Shown here piece by piece: positions 32,140 through 41,120 of a stretch of 64,000 nt of DNA; positions within the stretch are counted from its first letter, which is position 1; every line of letters begins with the position of its first letter. The DNA comes from Tritrichomonas musculus (taxonomy: Eukaryota; Parabasalia; Tritrichomonadida; Tritrichomonadidae). Both the position numbers and the translations under genes were made by a program. The stretch lies in contig JAPFFF010000027.1 in assembly GCA_039105265.1 (NCBI GenBank), forward strand, positions 1,798,001 to 1,862,000, read 5' to 3'. A model generated the notes under the pieces. It ran no database searches. It worked only from the letters and a program-made list of their open reading frames with translations, and was not told where the DNA came from.

Positions 32140-32736
32140 ATGTTAATTTCTATGCAAAGCCGTGATTCACAAAAATATCATACTGTTTCTTTGACGATGA
32201 ATATACCTTGGAAATGCAGCTATGTAAAATATTATGTGTCTTCTATAAACACTAATTCAAACATATTATTAAGTACAAAAGATGATTATATGAAATATCA
32301 AGTTGGCAAAACCGTTCATACTATTGAATTTTCTGAGTCCTATCATTATTCTATCAAACAACTTGAACAAATTTTTAGTCAGAAAAGTGAATTAGCATGG
32401 GAATATGTTAAAAATAAACGAACATTTAAGATAACAGCAAGTTTGAAAACAACAATTACATCAATATCTCACAGAGCTGCATTATTGACTGGATTATATA
32501 ACACTCCGTTGCCTTTGACAATTGATCCTAAAGAACCCTTTATTGTGCCAGATTTGCCGATCATAACTCATACAAAACTTTATTTAGTCTCTTTACAAGG
32601 TAATCCGATGTATTCAGCTATTGGAGATCAAGAGTACACTCCTTCAGTTATAGGAAATATAAACACAATGGCTATAGACGGCAAGCCACTGATTTATGAC
32701 TTTGAGAAAGAATGTAAATTAAAAATTTTTCAATAA
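32140..32736 (+). CDS. Maverick part: minor capsid (penton-like) protein candidate
   Basis: This encodes 198 residues, beta-rich, with SHRAALLTGLYNTPLPLTID followed by THTKLYLVSLQGNPMYS and a VIGNI element. The order 'A-x-L-x-G-hydrophobic', then 'LYLVS...GN', then 'VIGxI' recalls minor capsid/penton proteins of Polintons and related viruses. It is first of the plus-strand group, whose next gene follows 6 bases later. Confidence 0.45.
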   Translation: MLISMQSRDSQKYHTVSLTMNIPWKCSYVKYYVSSINTNSNILLSTKDDYMKYQVGKTVHTIEFSESYHYSIKQLEQIFSQKSELAWEYVKNKRTFKITASLKTTITSISHRAALLTGLYNTPLPLTIDPKEPFIVPDLPIITHTKLYLVSLQGNPMYSAIGDQEYTPSVIGNINTMAIDGKPLIYDFEKECKLKIFQ

Positions 32737-32742
32737 ATAAAA

Positions 32743-33111
32743 ATGCCAGAATTAATTTTGCCAATTGAATGTTCACTTTATTTTAATAAAACATTGAAAA
32801 AGACAGAAATATCTGAATTATCAGAAATTTGTAAATCAAAGTTTAAATTATCAAACAAAAAAATAATCTTTACTGATTGGGCAAAGAAATTTGATTGGGA
32901 TGATTATGAGGACGTTAAAGAAATATTGAATTTAGTGGCCAAATATTGTTCAGTACATAAAATCACACTTTTTGGATCGATAATTGGTTATATAGGTGAA
33001 AGGAATGAAAATATGGTCAAATCAAAAGCCTATCAGATTCAATTGAAAAAGGGAGATATAATTCCAAAGGAAATAATTCTTCATGCTAGTAAACCAAGAA
33101 AGAATAAGTAA
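32743..33111 (+). CDS. Maverick part: small protein of unknown function
   Basis: This encodes 122 residues, mixed alpha/beta, ending in a basic tail (SKPRKNK). I do not recognise it. Its position, 6 bases after the penton-like gene and 20 bases before the capsid-like gene, suggests a virion or assembly role. Confidence 0.4.
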   Translation: MPELILPIECSLYFNKTLKKTEISELSEICKSKFKLSNKKIIFTDWAKKFDWDDYEDVKEILNLVAKYCSVHKITLFGSIIGYIGERNENMVKSKAYQIQLKKGDIIPKEIILHASKPRKNK

Positions 33112-33131
33112 GATATTTATTTTTAGTCAAA

Positions 33132-33467
33132 ATGGAGTTACCACCAAGAGTTAAAACACAACACCCTAATCGTGAAAATATTGTACATGATGCTAACGTT
33201 CCTGTCCCAATTGAGACTGCTTTTTTCTTAGAGGACTCACAAAGAGATCCAAGCAAATTTAATCGTTTTTATTTCAATTTTCCTGGTGATTGGTCAACGT
33301 CAAACAAAGGCGAAACAATTGTGGGTGTAAGGTCAATGTGGCTCGTTTCAAAAAGACGAAAACTTGAATTCACCATCTCAATTGCTAAATATTTAAAGGT
33401 TTCATTTGATAAAATACCTGGATTCAGTATTTGTATAAAAACCTCGAATACTTACTTCTTAAATTGA
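33132..33467 (+). CDS. Maverick part: jelly-roll capsid-like region
   Basis: The product contains RFYFNFPGDWSTSNKGETIV followed by GVRSMWLVSKRRKLEFTI, a beta-strand-rich beginning such as capsid proteins of this group have. It is last in the plus-strand group and is followed by AT-rich non-coding DNA. Treated as a fossil part. Confidence 0.4.
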   Translation: MELPPRVKTQHPNRENIVHDANVPVPIETAFFLEDSQRDPSKFNRFYFNFPGDWSTSNKGETIVGVRSMWLVSKRRKLEFTISIAKYLKVSFDKIPGFSICIKTSNTYFLN

Positions 33468-34158
33468 AAAATTATAAAGATATTATAAAGATATTATGAT
33501 AAATAAGCATTCAAAAAAATTGAGAGTGAAAAATCCAAAAAGTTCAAAAACAAAGATTTACCTTTTTTTTTTTTTTTGGAAAAAGTATTCAATTTTTTGT
33601 AAAGTATTCAATTATATATATTGATAAATATCTCGAAAATTAGTGGATATTATATCATTTTAAATTATATATATAGATATAGATATCATATTAAAATATT
33701 ATATTTGAATATAAAAAGAAATGTATGAATAGAAAGAGTTACCATACCTTTAATTAGCAACAAGTCTTTTGAATTCAATTGAAAAAGAATTTTTTAATCT
33801 TTTATTATATAATGATTTTATTGCTGTTTTTTAAAAGCAAAACATCAAAATTCGTAAAATATTTTTCTCATATATAAAATATAAAGCTTTTAATTTTTTT
33901 TTTTACCTCAGAAATATTCACTGTTTTCAGAAATGAAACGTTTTTATTTTTCACAAAATAATTGAGAGAATTAAAAGATTGGTAGATGCAGTAAATAAAC
34001 CAAATAATTGAAAATTAAATTGTCAATTTATTATAGAAAATATAATCGTTTATATGAAAAATATGGCCATTATGAATTACGGTTGACAATATATATATTT
34101 TTACGAACTATTGGCGCTTTTGAATGAATATGATATTTTTTCTGTTAAATTAATTTTA
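33468..34158. other. Intergenic stretch right of the Maverick block
   Basis: About 690 bases of AT-rich DNA with a T15 tract near 33564-33578. At 33725-33751 lies an inverted copy of the motif at 21201 (AAAGGTATGGTAACTCTTTC in reverse), possibly a transposon end. No gene is seen. Confidence 0.5.
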
Positions 34159-35625
34159 ATGAGTAATCAAACAATTGTTGTGCCATCGCGAATAGGATCT
34201 TTTGTTTTTCGTGGCACTGTTGGCGCTGGCGCTTTTTCAGTTGTCAAACTCGCATTTCACGCACGCTCGAAGATTTATTTTGCGTGCAAAGTCGTTCCTC
34301 GAAACCGTTTAAATAATGATGATCTTGAACAAAGATTTGAAATGGAAATCCGTATTAATCAACAAATGCACCATTCTGGTGTTGTTCAAATTGTTGATCT
34401 TTTAAAAGATGATATGAATTATTACATTTTTATGGAATTTTGCCCAAATGGAGAACTATTTAAATACATTGTTGATCGTACAAAACTGACAGAAGACGAA
34501 GCAGCAGTTTTTATGTTTGAGTTTTTAGATGCAATTCACTATGTGCACTCTTTAGGAGTTGCCCATCGAGACTTAAAGCCAGAAAATTTACTTCTTGACT
34601 CATCCGGCAAATTAAAAGTTTCAGATTTTGGCCTTTCGAAATTTGTTGGAAATTCAGGAATTGTCGAAACACCATGCGGAAGTCCTTGCTATGCATCACC
34701 TGAATGCTTGAGTGGACATAGCTATGATGGAAGAATGTCTGATGTTTGGTCTATTGGTGTTATAATGTTTGCAATGGTTACGGGACAACTTCCATGGACA
34801 AAACGCAATCAAGCTCAATTATTTAATCAAATAAGAAAAGGCGATTATAAAATTCCATCATTTTTAAGTGATGAATGTAAAGATTTACTTAGTAGATTAT
34901 TGACTGTTGATGTTTCTCAAAGAATTAAAATCAGTGATGCACTTAATCATCCTTGGTTTAAATCACATAATATTAGCTCATATAAAGAAGCATCTGAAAA
35001 GCTAAATTCTGTATCAAATATTTCAACAAAATTTGAAATTGTTTCCTTAAAAAAGGTAGATTTGTTTTTTGATAAATCAGATTTTACTGATGCCTCAATA
35101 GATGAAATATTAAAAGTTAACTCAAATCATAAAGAGAACAACCCACAGGAAAAAGAAGATGATAAAATAATTCAAAAAAGGTTTATAGAGCGCGAACTTT
35201 CACAGAAAATATTTTCTTTTAAATCAGCTAGCAATGCAATTAAAGACAAAGATGATCCCATACTAACTAACATTCAAAAACCAAGAGGAAAATCAAATCC
35301 ATGCTTTAACAATGAAAGAGCTCGTTATGGAGTTTCTCAATCACTCAACTTCGAAAAGAAGAGATCGCAATTTATGGATTCTCCAAATATCAAAATGCGA
35401 AAACTTCCGAGTTCGTCTTTTGGAGAGGTATCATCAAATTTTCCAGTTAAAAGAAATACTTCTTTTAGGTTAGTTCCTGCATTATCAAAAGGGGCAAGTC
35501 AAGGCCAAATTAACCAAATTCCAAATCAATCGCTTACTAAAAGCCCTCAATCCAGGAGGACCATAGTTCCACCTCATGTTGTTGTTCCAAAAACACAATT
35601 GTCTTGGCCCAACAAAGTTAAATAA
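34159..35625 (+). CDS. CAMK/CAMKL-type Ser/Thr protein kinase (AMPK/SNF1-related)
   Basis: The first ATG in frame is at 34159, giving 488 residues; the frame extends 48 bases upstream without another ATG. The N-terminal kinase domain (about 13-275) is complete: glycine loop VGAGAFSVVK at 21-30, catalytic Lys44 in FACKVV, HRDLKPENLLLD, DFGLSKFVG, and activation loop TPCGSPCYASPE. The latter is typical of CAMKL/MARK/AMPK-like kinases, and the domain ends HPWFKSH. The C-terminal 210 residues are polar and basic with no UBA or KA1 domain that I can see. The substrate is unknown. Trichomonads have dozens of such CAMKL genes. Confidence 0.9.
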   Translation: MSNQTIVVPSRIGSFVFRGTVGAGAFSVVKLAFHARSKIYFACKVVPRNRLNNDDLEQRFEMEIRINQQMHHSGVVQIVDLLKDDMNYYIFMEFCPNGELFKYIVDRTKLTEDEAAVFMFEFLDAIHYVHSLGVAHRDLKPENLLLDSSGKLKVSDFGLSKFVGNSGIVETPCGSPCYASPECLSGHSYDGRMSDVWSIGVIMFAMVTGQLPWTKRNQAQLFNQIRKGDYKIPSFLSDECKDLLSRLLTVDVSQRIKISDALNHPWFKSHNISSYKEASEKLNSVSNISTKFEIVSLKKVDLFFDKSDFTDASIDEILKVNSNHKENNPQEKEDDKIIQKRFIERELSQKIFSFKSASNAIKDKDDPILTNIQKPRGKSNPCFNNERARYGVSQSLNFEKKRSQFMDSPNIKMRKLPSSSFGEVSSNFPVKRNTSFRLVPALSKGASQGQINQIPNQSLTKSPQSRRTIVPPHVVVPKTQLSWPNKVK

Positions 35626-35886
35626 TAATTTAACATGAAATATAATATTTGTCTTATAGAATTTATTTGTAAATGTAGATTTATATATTAATCATTTATT
35701 TATTTAATTTTTATTTTAGCAAATGGTTTAAAGAAGGTTTAAAAAAACGATATATATATGTATATATAAATAATGATATTAATCTATTTAATAATAATAT
35801 AATCCGATTATTATATAAATCAACTTGAATTCAAAACATATACAAAAATACAAATTAACAAATAAATAAATAAACATCTATTTGTT
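35626..35886. other. Convergent intergenic spacer
   Basis: 260 bases of AT-rich DNA between convergent stops, with a short TATATA microsatellite near 35750-35768. Nothing else is visible. Confidence 0.5.
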
Positions 35887-38800
35887 TCATTTCCTCCCTT
35901 TGAACTTCTCGTTCATCCAGTTCGGAATAATTGCAGCTGGTCTAAGAGAGTTTCTTCTATCTTTGTTAGCAAGATACTTTTTCTTTGCACCAGGTCTAGG
36001 AACTGGCCTCAAATTTGGTGATCTAGATTGAAACAAAGCATCCGATCTTCGTCCAGCATTTTTACCTGACAAATTTAAATTTTCAGATATATATTGCTCA
36101 TCATCATTTCGATCGCGATCTCTTTCTCTCCTTACATCACGAAAATCTTTATCGGGCTTTGGTATCTTCATTCTTTGTTGAATTACACCAACATCAGTTT
36201 CACCACCACCTCGCAAATTTGAAGATCTATCTTTACTTCGATGCTCATGATCCCTTTCATTTACAGATTTTTCTTTTCTCCTTTCATTCATGTTAGTCGA
36301 ATGATGATGCCTGCTACCTGAATTCCCTCTGCTTTTGCTAGTTTTGCTATTAATATTGGTATTGTTGTTATTTGCAGTAGCATTTGCATCATCATACGAT
36401 GAAGTAGATGTGACACTTCCAGATAATTCTGTCATTGGAAGACGTTTATCTCGTACAACGTCTGTATGATGATGATTTAAATATGAAGGACGCGAATTAT
36501 GCAAACGATCAGGTGTTTCAGCGACTTGATGACGACTATTTCGCATTTCTTGTTTTGGATTTGGATTTGCTGCGCTATTAGTAGTTGCATAATGAAAAGA
36601 GCTGTTATTACGTTGAGGCGTCTTTGAGAATGACTCTTTATTTTGTTCAAAATTGAAACTTGAGTTACTGTTACTACTATAATAATTATTTATACTATTA
36701 TAACTGTTATCTTCATTTTGGTCTGATCTCTTTTTCTGATTATTTCGTTTCTTAGCAGTATTTTGATTTTGCAATTGCGTATTGGGATTTATTAGACCTG
36801 GAGCATCTTGTGAGGAAGAACTTTCCAAAAGATTATTTATTTGCTTTATTGCATTAGATAAAGAACGCTTTAATTTTGTCTTATTGGTATTATTTGCATT
36901 CAAAACGTTATTGGCGTTATTAATATCATTATTGTTGCTGGTATTTTTGCTTTGCTTTTCTGTCTTACTGTGCCTTTGCTTTTGGTCATTTTGAATATCT
37001 TTTGTTTGCGGGACAGATTGCTCATTAACACTTTCGTCACCATTATTTACATTATTGTTATCAATAAGAGTTGGAACCGAAGGCTTCGGAATTGGTGCTG
37101 ATTGCTGTGATATCAATTCGTTTTGCCCGTTTGAGCGATCTTCACTTGAAGTTGAATTACCTTTCTTTTTCTTTTTGTCGGTTCTTTCATTGCATATTGG
37201 TATATTATTTATATTATTGGAATTATTAGTGTCATTTTGATTCTGCTCTGGATTAACTTCATTCCTTTTTTGACGATGCACTTTGGTTTGTCCATTCGTT
37301 TCATCAATACTATCAGCAGTATTATAATAATAATTATTACCACCAGTATTATAGTGAATTTTATTTTGCTGGCTTTTACGTTTGCTTGCGCCATTATACC
37401 CATCAGATCGACCAGGCGATTTACTTTTTTGCTTAGTAGGTGAATCAACAGTTGGATTTTTAGAAACTCTAGCATTTGAGTTATTATTGGCACGAAGAGA
37501 AGAATCTACATGCTGTTTTGCATTTCTTTTTTCATTTTTATAATCATTTTCAATATCTACGCTACTTGTATTATTAACCGTATTTTGTTTTTTCAAGTGA
37601 TTCTGAATACGAGCTTCAATTTCATCTTCATAACTATAACTTTCAGTGCTGTAATATTCATCATCATTTTTATTATTGCCATCATTAACAATTTTAATAT
37701 TATTATCTATTTCTTTCTGAACATTCTGCTGCTGATTATTAATCATATTTTCTTTTTCATCTTGATTTTCATTTTGAGCTTCATTTTTATCACTGTAACT
37801 TGAATAGTCATTCTTATTACTGTTACGATTCATTTTGTGCTTGGAAATGCTAACAAGATTTGGAGTTGACGTTGGAGTTGGAGCTAGTGGATGTGGCGAT
37901 TTAAATTTATAAAAATCAATTTCGGCACGATCTAACCGACCGTAATTTTGACTGTTCCTGTTTGGAGTTTTGCTTATCATTGCTCTTCTACTCAGAGTAT
38001 TGACATTACTACTTGTATTTGTATTCGTACTTTTCATAGCACGTTTTGAAACCATTTGTGAAAGACGAAGTTGATCATCACTAGATGTAGAATCAGAAAG
38101 GTCATTTTTTGGAGCTGGAACTTGCATTCGTGGATATGCGTCTGCTTCAGATTTTCCTAACCTCTTTGATTTTTTAAAGTTATTTTTGATACGATTTTGA
38201 TCATTTGTATCTTTAGCATATGTTCCTTTCCTCTGGCTAAGTTGAGGAGCAGTTGACAAATTTATGTTAACAGGATCTAAATTATTTTGAATTTCATTTA
38301 TCCCTCTTCTAGATTTAGATTGCTGTTTGTTTTTTTCTTGATTTGGTATATTAATTGGCATTTTTGGTCTTTTCTCACGATCAGATAGAAAATCAGCTTT
38401 GGGCTTATGCTCTTTTGTTTTAATATGAGAAGTATTATTTAGAGTATTGTAAATTTCATGAGTAGAGCGATGCTTTTGAGGAGTTGATACTGTCCAATCA
38501 TACGCATAATCATAAACATATCCTAATCGTATAAAAAGCTTACGGAACATTTTGCGAAAATGAGAGTAATCAGGTTCTTCAACAAATCGTAATGATCGAA
38601 CGTTATAAAAATATCTAACAAACTCATCAGGAAATCCTGAACAAAGCGATTCAAAACTAGTTTCTTCTTTCACTTGACATATTCTATCATATTTTTGTCT
38701 CCTATTGTGAGCATCTAATCCCATCCATGGCAAATCTCCTCTCAATAAGTACAGCCAAACAAATCCAAGTGCTTCTAAGTCATCTCTTCTGCTTTGTTCT

Positions 38801-39369
38801 ATACCCTTTAATGCAGCCAATGATGCATAACGAGCAGTTCCTGTTAGATCCTTACGTTCAGTGTACTTGATATGTTGATGCGTGTGCGGGTCTCGATATT
38901 TCTTAGATAAACCAAAATCGATAATAAACACTTTATTTGAGTTCTTTCCAATGCCCATCACAAAGTTGTCAGGCTTTATGTCTCGATGAATAAAGTTCAT
39001 TAAATGTAAATATTGAACAGCAGATAACATTTGATCGGCAAGCATCAAAACAGTTTTCAACGATAAGCGATGACGTGGAAATTGAGCAGAAATATCTTCC
39101 AAAGACTTTCCAAGAAGTTCAATTACCATCGAATTATGAGACGATTCAGTACCAAACCAATAAAATTTTGGAATATTAACGCCATTTTTGAAAATATTAT
39201 AAAGTTTCGATTCGTATGAAAGTTGTGGAACATGTGCTTTTACTGATTCTAACTTGATTGCAACAGATTGACCTGTTTCTTTGTCTTCACCACGATGGAT
39301 TTCGCCAAAACTGCCTGCGCCCAATTTTTGCTTGATAACGTATCGGCCGCAGGCAACAGTTTTCATCAT
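35887..39369 (-). CDS. Casein kinase 1-family kinase with an 850-residue disordered tail
   Basis: Start chosen at the ATG at 39369 (MMKTVACGRYVIKQKLGAGS), giving 1160 residues. The CK1 domain occupies about 8-300: GAGSFGEIHRG, Lys in VAIKLES, HRDIKPDNFVMG, DFGLSKKYRD, GTARYASLAALKGIEQSRRD (the CK1 hallmark replacing APE), and LRFVEEPDYSHFR. The rest is low-complexity, Asn/Ser/Lys-rich and probably disordered, with repeated RRGxN and poly-Asn stretches and a basic C-terminus (WMNEKFKGRK). CK1 kinases act in cytoskeleton, vesicle traffic and signalling. The very long tail is unusual for CK1 but common in Asn-rich trichomonad proteins. Confidence 0.9.
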   Translation of the reverse strand: MMKTVACGRYVIKQKLGAGSFGEIHRGEDKETGQSVAIKLESVKAHVPQLSYESKLYNIFKNGVNIPKFYWFGTESSHNSMVIELLGKSLEDISAQFPRHRLSLKTVLMLADQMLSAVQYLHLMNFIHRDIKPDNFVMGIGKNSNKVFIIDFGLSKKYRDPHTHQHIKYTERKDLTGTARYASLAALKGIEQSRRDDLEALGFVWLYLLRGDLPWMGLDAHNRRQKYDRICQVKEETSFESLCSGFPDEFVRYFYNVRSLRFVEEPDYSHFRKMFRKLFIRLGYVYDYAYDWTVSTPQKHRSTHEIYNTLNNTSHIKTKEHKPKADFLSDREKRPKMPINIPNQEKNKQQSKSRRGINEIQNNLDPVNINLSTAPQLSQRKGTYAKDTNDQNRIKNNFKKSKRLGKSEADAYPRMQVPAPKNDLSDSTSSDDQLRLSQMVSKRAMKSTNTNTSSNVNTLSRRAMISKTPNRNSQNYGRLDRAEIDFYKFKSPHPLAPTPTSTPNLVSISKHKMNRNSNKNDYSSYSDKNEAQNENQDEKENMINNQQQNVQKEIDNNIKIVNDGNNKNDDEYYSTESYSYEDEIEARIQNHLKKQNTVNNTSSVDIENDYKNEKRNAKQHVDSSLRANNNSNARVSKNPTVDSPTKQKSKSPGRSDGYNGASKRKSQQNKIHYNTGGNNYYYNTADSIDETNGQTKVHRQKRNEVNPEQNQNDTNNSNNINNIPICNERTDKKKKKGNSTSSEDRSNGQNELISQQSAPIPKPSVPTLIDNNNVNNGDESVNEQSVPQTKDIQNDQKQRHSKTEKQSKNTSNNNDINNANNVLNANNTNKTKLKRSLSNAIKQINNLLESSSSQDAPGLINPNTQLQNQNTAKKRNNQKKRSDQNEDNSYNSINNYYSSNSNSSFNFEQNKESFSKTPQRNNSSFHYATTNSAANPNPKQEMRNSRHQVAETPDRLHNSRPSYLNHHHTDVVRDKRLPMTELSGSVTSTSSYDDANATANNNNTNINSKTSKSRGNSGSRHHHSTNMNERRKEKSVNERDHEHRSKDRSSNLRGGGETDVGVIQQRMKIPKPDKDFRDVRRERDRDRNDDEQYISENLNLSGKNAGRRSDALFQSRSPNLRPVPRPGAKKKYLANKDRRNSLRPAAIIPNWMNEKFKGRK

Positions 39370-40006
39370 TTTTTTTTTAATTAATAAACTTTTTTTAATT
39401 TTCAAAAATATAACCGTAATTAGAAGACGAAATTTTAACCTATTTGCTGAATCAATATTTTCTGAACCACAACCAAAATTGATAAAAAAACGATCATTTT
39501 TTAAATAACATTATCTGAAATTTGTATCAATGAAACTGTTTATTAATACTTTTTCTTTTGAAGTTTTTTCTGGCTATTTATTCACTTTTTGAAAGAATCT
39601 ATTGAATTATATTAAAATAAATTTTATTTGCCTTTTTAGATGTACCAACTTGCCAATTAATTCAATGATGATTACATATTTCAATTCTTCATAAAATTCA
39701 TTAAGTTCGGAATATTAAAATTAATGTTTGTATTTAACATTAACATTTTTGGCATATAAAGTGTTACATCGAGAAATACCAGCCAAACGACTTTATTAGA
39801 AAACTATTAGTTTTTATTTTGAATTATAAAACAACGAGTTCGAAAAATGAAAATGTTGAATATAAATATTAATTAAACAACGAGTTATAATATAAATTTC
39901 ACATTTTTTTCTTTATAATATCAATGCAACCAAAAAATATAATTTAAGATTTAAATCAATATTAGTATGATTAAATCATATTCATGAAACAATATAACGA
40001 TTTTTA
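39370..40006. other. Intergenic spacer
   Basis: About 640 bases of AT-rich DNA between two minus-strand genes. Near 39833-39840 and 39880-39887 the phrase AACAACGAGTT occurs twice, about 50 bases apart. Nothing else is seen. Confidence 0.45.
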
Positions 40007-40666
40007 TTAATAATACTCATCATATGCAAGATGCGCTGACGTCATTGTAGAACGGGCAATTTTTTCTTCGATAGAACGACTACCTCCTCTCTCAGAAAAG
40101 TCTTCAATAACATATTTCGGCCCTTTTGCTCTTTCATATATTTTCTTACATTCATTAAATGATGTTGAAGCACCATTATTCATGTTCATCCCAGTAATAA
40201 CAGCTCGCATTGATGCTAATTCAAATACCAGTGGTTCAAGTTTTAAAGTTTCTTCTTCATGATTATTATAACCACAATATCTTCTTCCATGCGCATCTGC
40301 ATCTGCAATATGAATAATTGTCTTTGCCCCTTCTCTCCAAGAAATTTCACAGAGTGCAATCTGATAAGCTCCAACCCAATCTTCAGGACCATCACCACCT
40401 CCAGTTGCATCAATTTTTGATAAAAAGTTAACCATTTTGTTAATATCTGATGTTAGGTCTAAAGTTTCATGTTTATCACCTCGCGAATCAACAGGATCTC
40501 GATAACAAATACAACCAAATTGAAAATCAACATCTTTATATGTATTTTGCAAACTTCTAGCAATTTCTGTTGCCCTTTGATGGGCTGCGCGAATCGCAGA
40601 TCCCATAGATCCAGTCGCATCTATAATAAATAGAACATCATTGATTTTTTGATTTGTTTTGGACAT
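40007..40666 (-). CDS. Stand-alone von Willebrand factor A domain protein (219 aa)
   Basis: The protein is a single vWA domain. It starts with a hydrophobic strand and MIDAS-type motif DVLFIIDATGSMGS (D16, T18, S20; the usual DxSxS appears as D-x-T-x-S). GGGDGPEDW follows near 88-96, and TIIHIADADAHGRRYCG gives the later strand. The style is that of the vWA domains attached to alpha-kinases (VwkA-like) and related cytosolic vWA proteins. No alpha-kinase or membrane segment is present. It probably mediates metal-dependent protein binding in the cytosol. Confidence 0.85.
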   Translation of the reverse strand: MSKTNQKINDVLFIIDATGSMGSAIRAAHQRATEIARSLQNTYKDVDFQFGCICYRDPVDSRGDKHETLDLTSDINKMVNFLSKIDATGGGDGPEDWVGAYQIALCEISWREGAKTIIHIADADAHGRRYCGYNNHEEETLKLEPLVFELASMRAVITGMNMNNGASTSFNECKKIYERAKGPKYVIEDFSERGGSRSIEEKIARSTMTSAHLAYDEYY

Positions 40667-41120
40667 GATATTAAATAAAATGAAAAGAGATGAAAAATAA
40701 AAAATTTAATGAAAATAAAACCAACACCCATTTAAAAAGTTTCCAAAATATCAATTTTAGATGAAATATCTGCCCTCAATCATTTCAAACTCGGTTGAAT
40801 TTGTGCCCTGTTCTTACTTTGCTACTTTGAAATTTGTAAATAACCACAATCATATGCAAATATTAATATAATGTTAATAATGGAATATTTGTTTTAAAAA
40901 TATTTCTATACCAAATAAATTAAGGAAATCTATGGTGTATTTTCCATTTCCAATTTTAGATCAATAATTTTTATTTACGCAATTTTTATAATGATATGAG
41001 AATAGAAATTTATTTTATTCTTATATTCAAAGAATTGCATGATGTTTATCAAAAAATTGATATATTATTGAATTTTTACGTTATAATTGAAAAATCGTTA
41101 TAAAAATTTTGTAAATAAAC
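40667..41120. other. Divergent intergenic spacer
   Basis: About 450 bases between the vWA gene and the plus-strand coiled-coil gene, presumably holding both promoters. Other than the initiator-like motif of the vWA gene nothing is recognisable. Confidence 0.5.
40676..40683 (-). promoter_or_regulatory. Initiator-like element (TCATTTTA) of the vWA gene
   Basis: On the minus strand TCATTTTA has its A at 40681, 15 bases before the ATG at 40666, fitting the trichomonad initiator and its short leaders. Motif match only. Confidence 0.35.

Larger units (their letters stand above)
25900..33467. mobile_element. Incomplete Maverick/Polinton-type virus-like element (fossil)
   Basis: This is a tight block of virus-style genes in two divergent groups: minus-strand parts at 31773-32123, 30384-31772 and 25900-30357, and plus-strand parts at 32140-32736, 32743-33111 and 33132-33467. 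Spacers are 0-26 bases, and the two groups start only 16 bases apart, unlike the host genes around it. One plus-strand product looks like a minor capsid protein and another like the beginning of a jelly-roll capsid protein. The large minus-strand proteins are coiled-coil/fibre-like. No polymerase B, integrase, packaging ATPase or protease lies in the window, and no matching long terminal repeats were found, so the copy is incomplete and broken, with at least two or three breaks. Long open frames suggest it is fairly young. The family call is by gene style and capsid-like pattern, not by a hallmark enzyme. Confidence 0.6.

Noticed and set aside
21201-33751. Reading the AAAGGTATGG pair as the proven ends of the Maverick block
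   Set aside because: No matching target duplication, only about 27 bases of similarity, and a third direct copy at 21515; kept as a question only.
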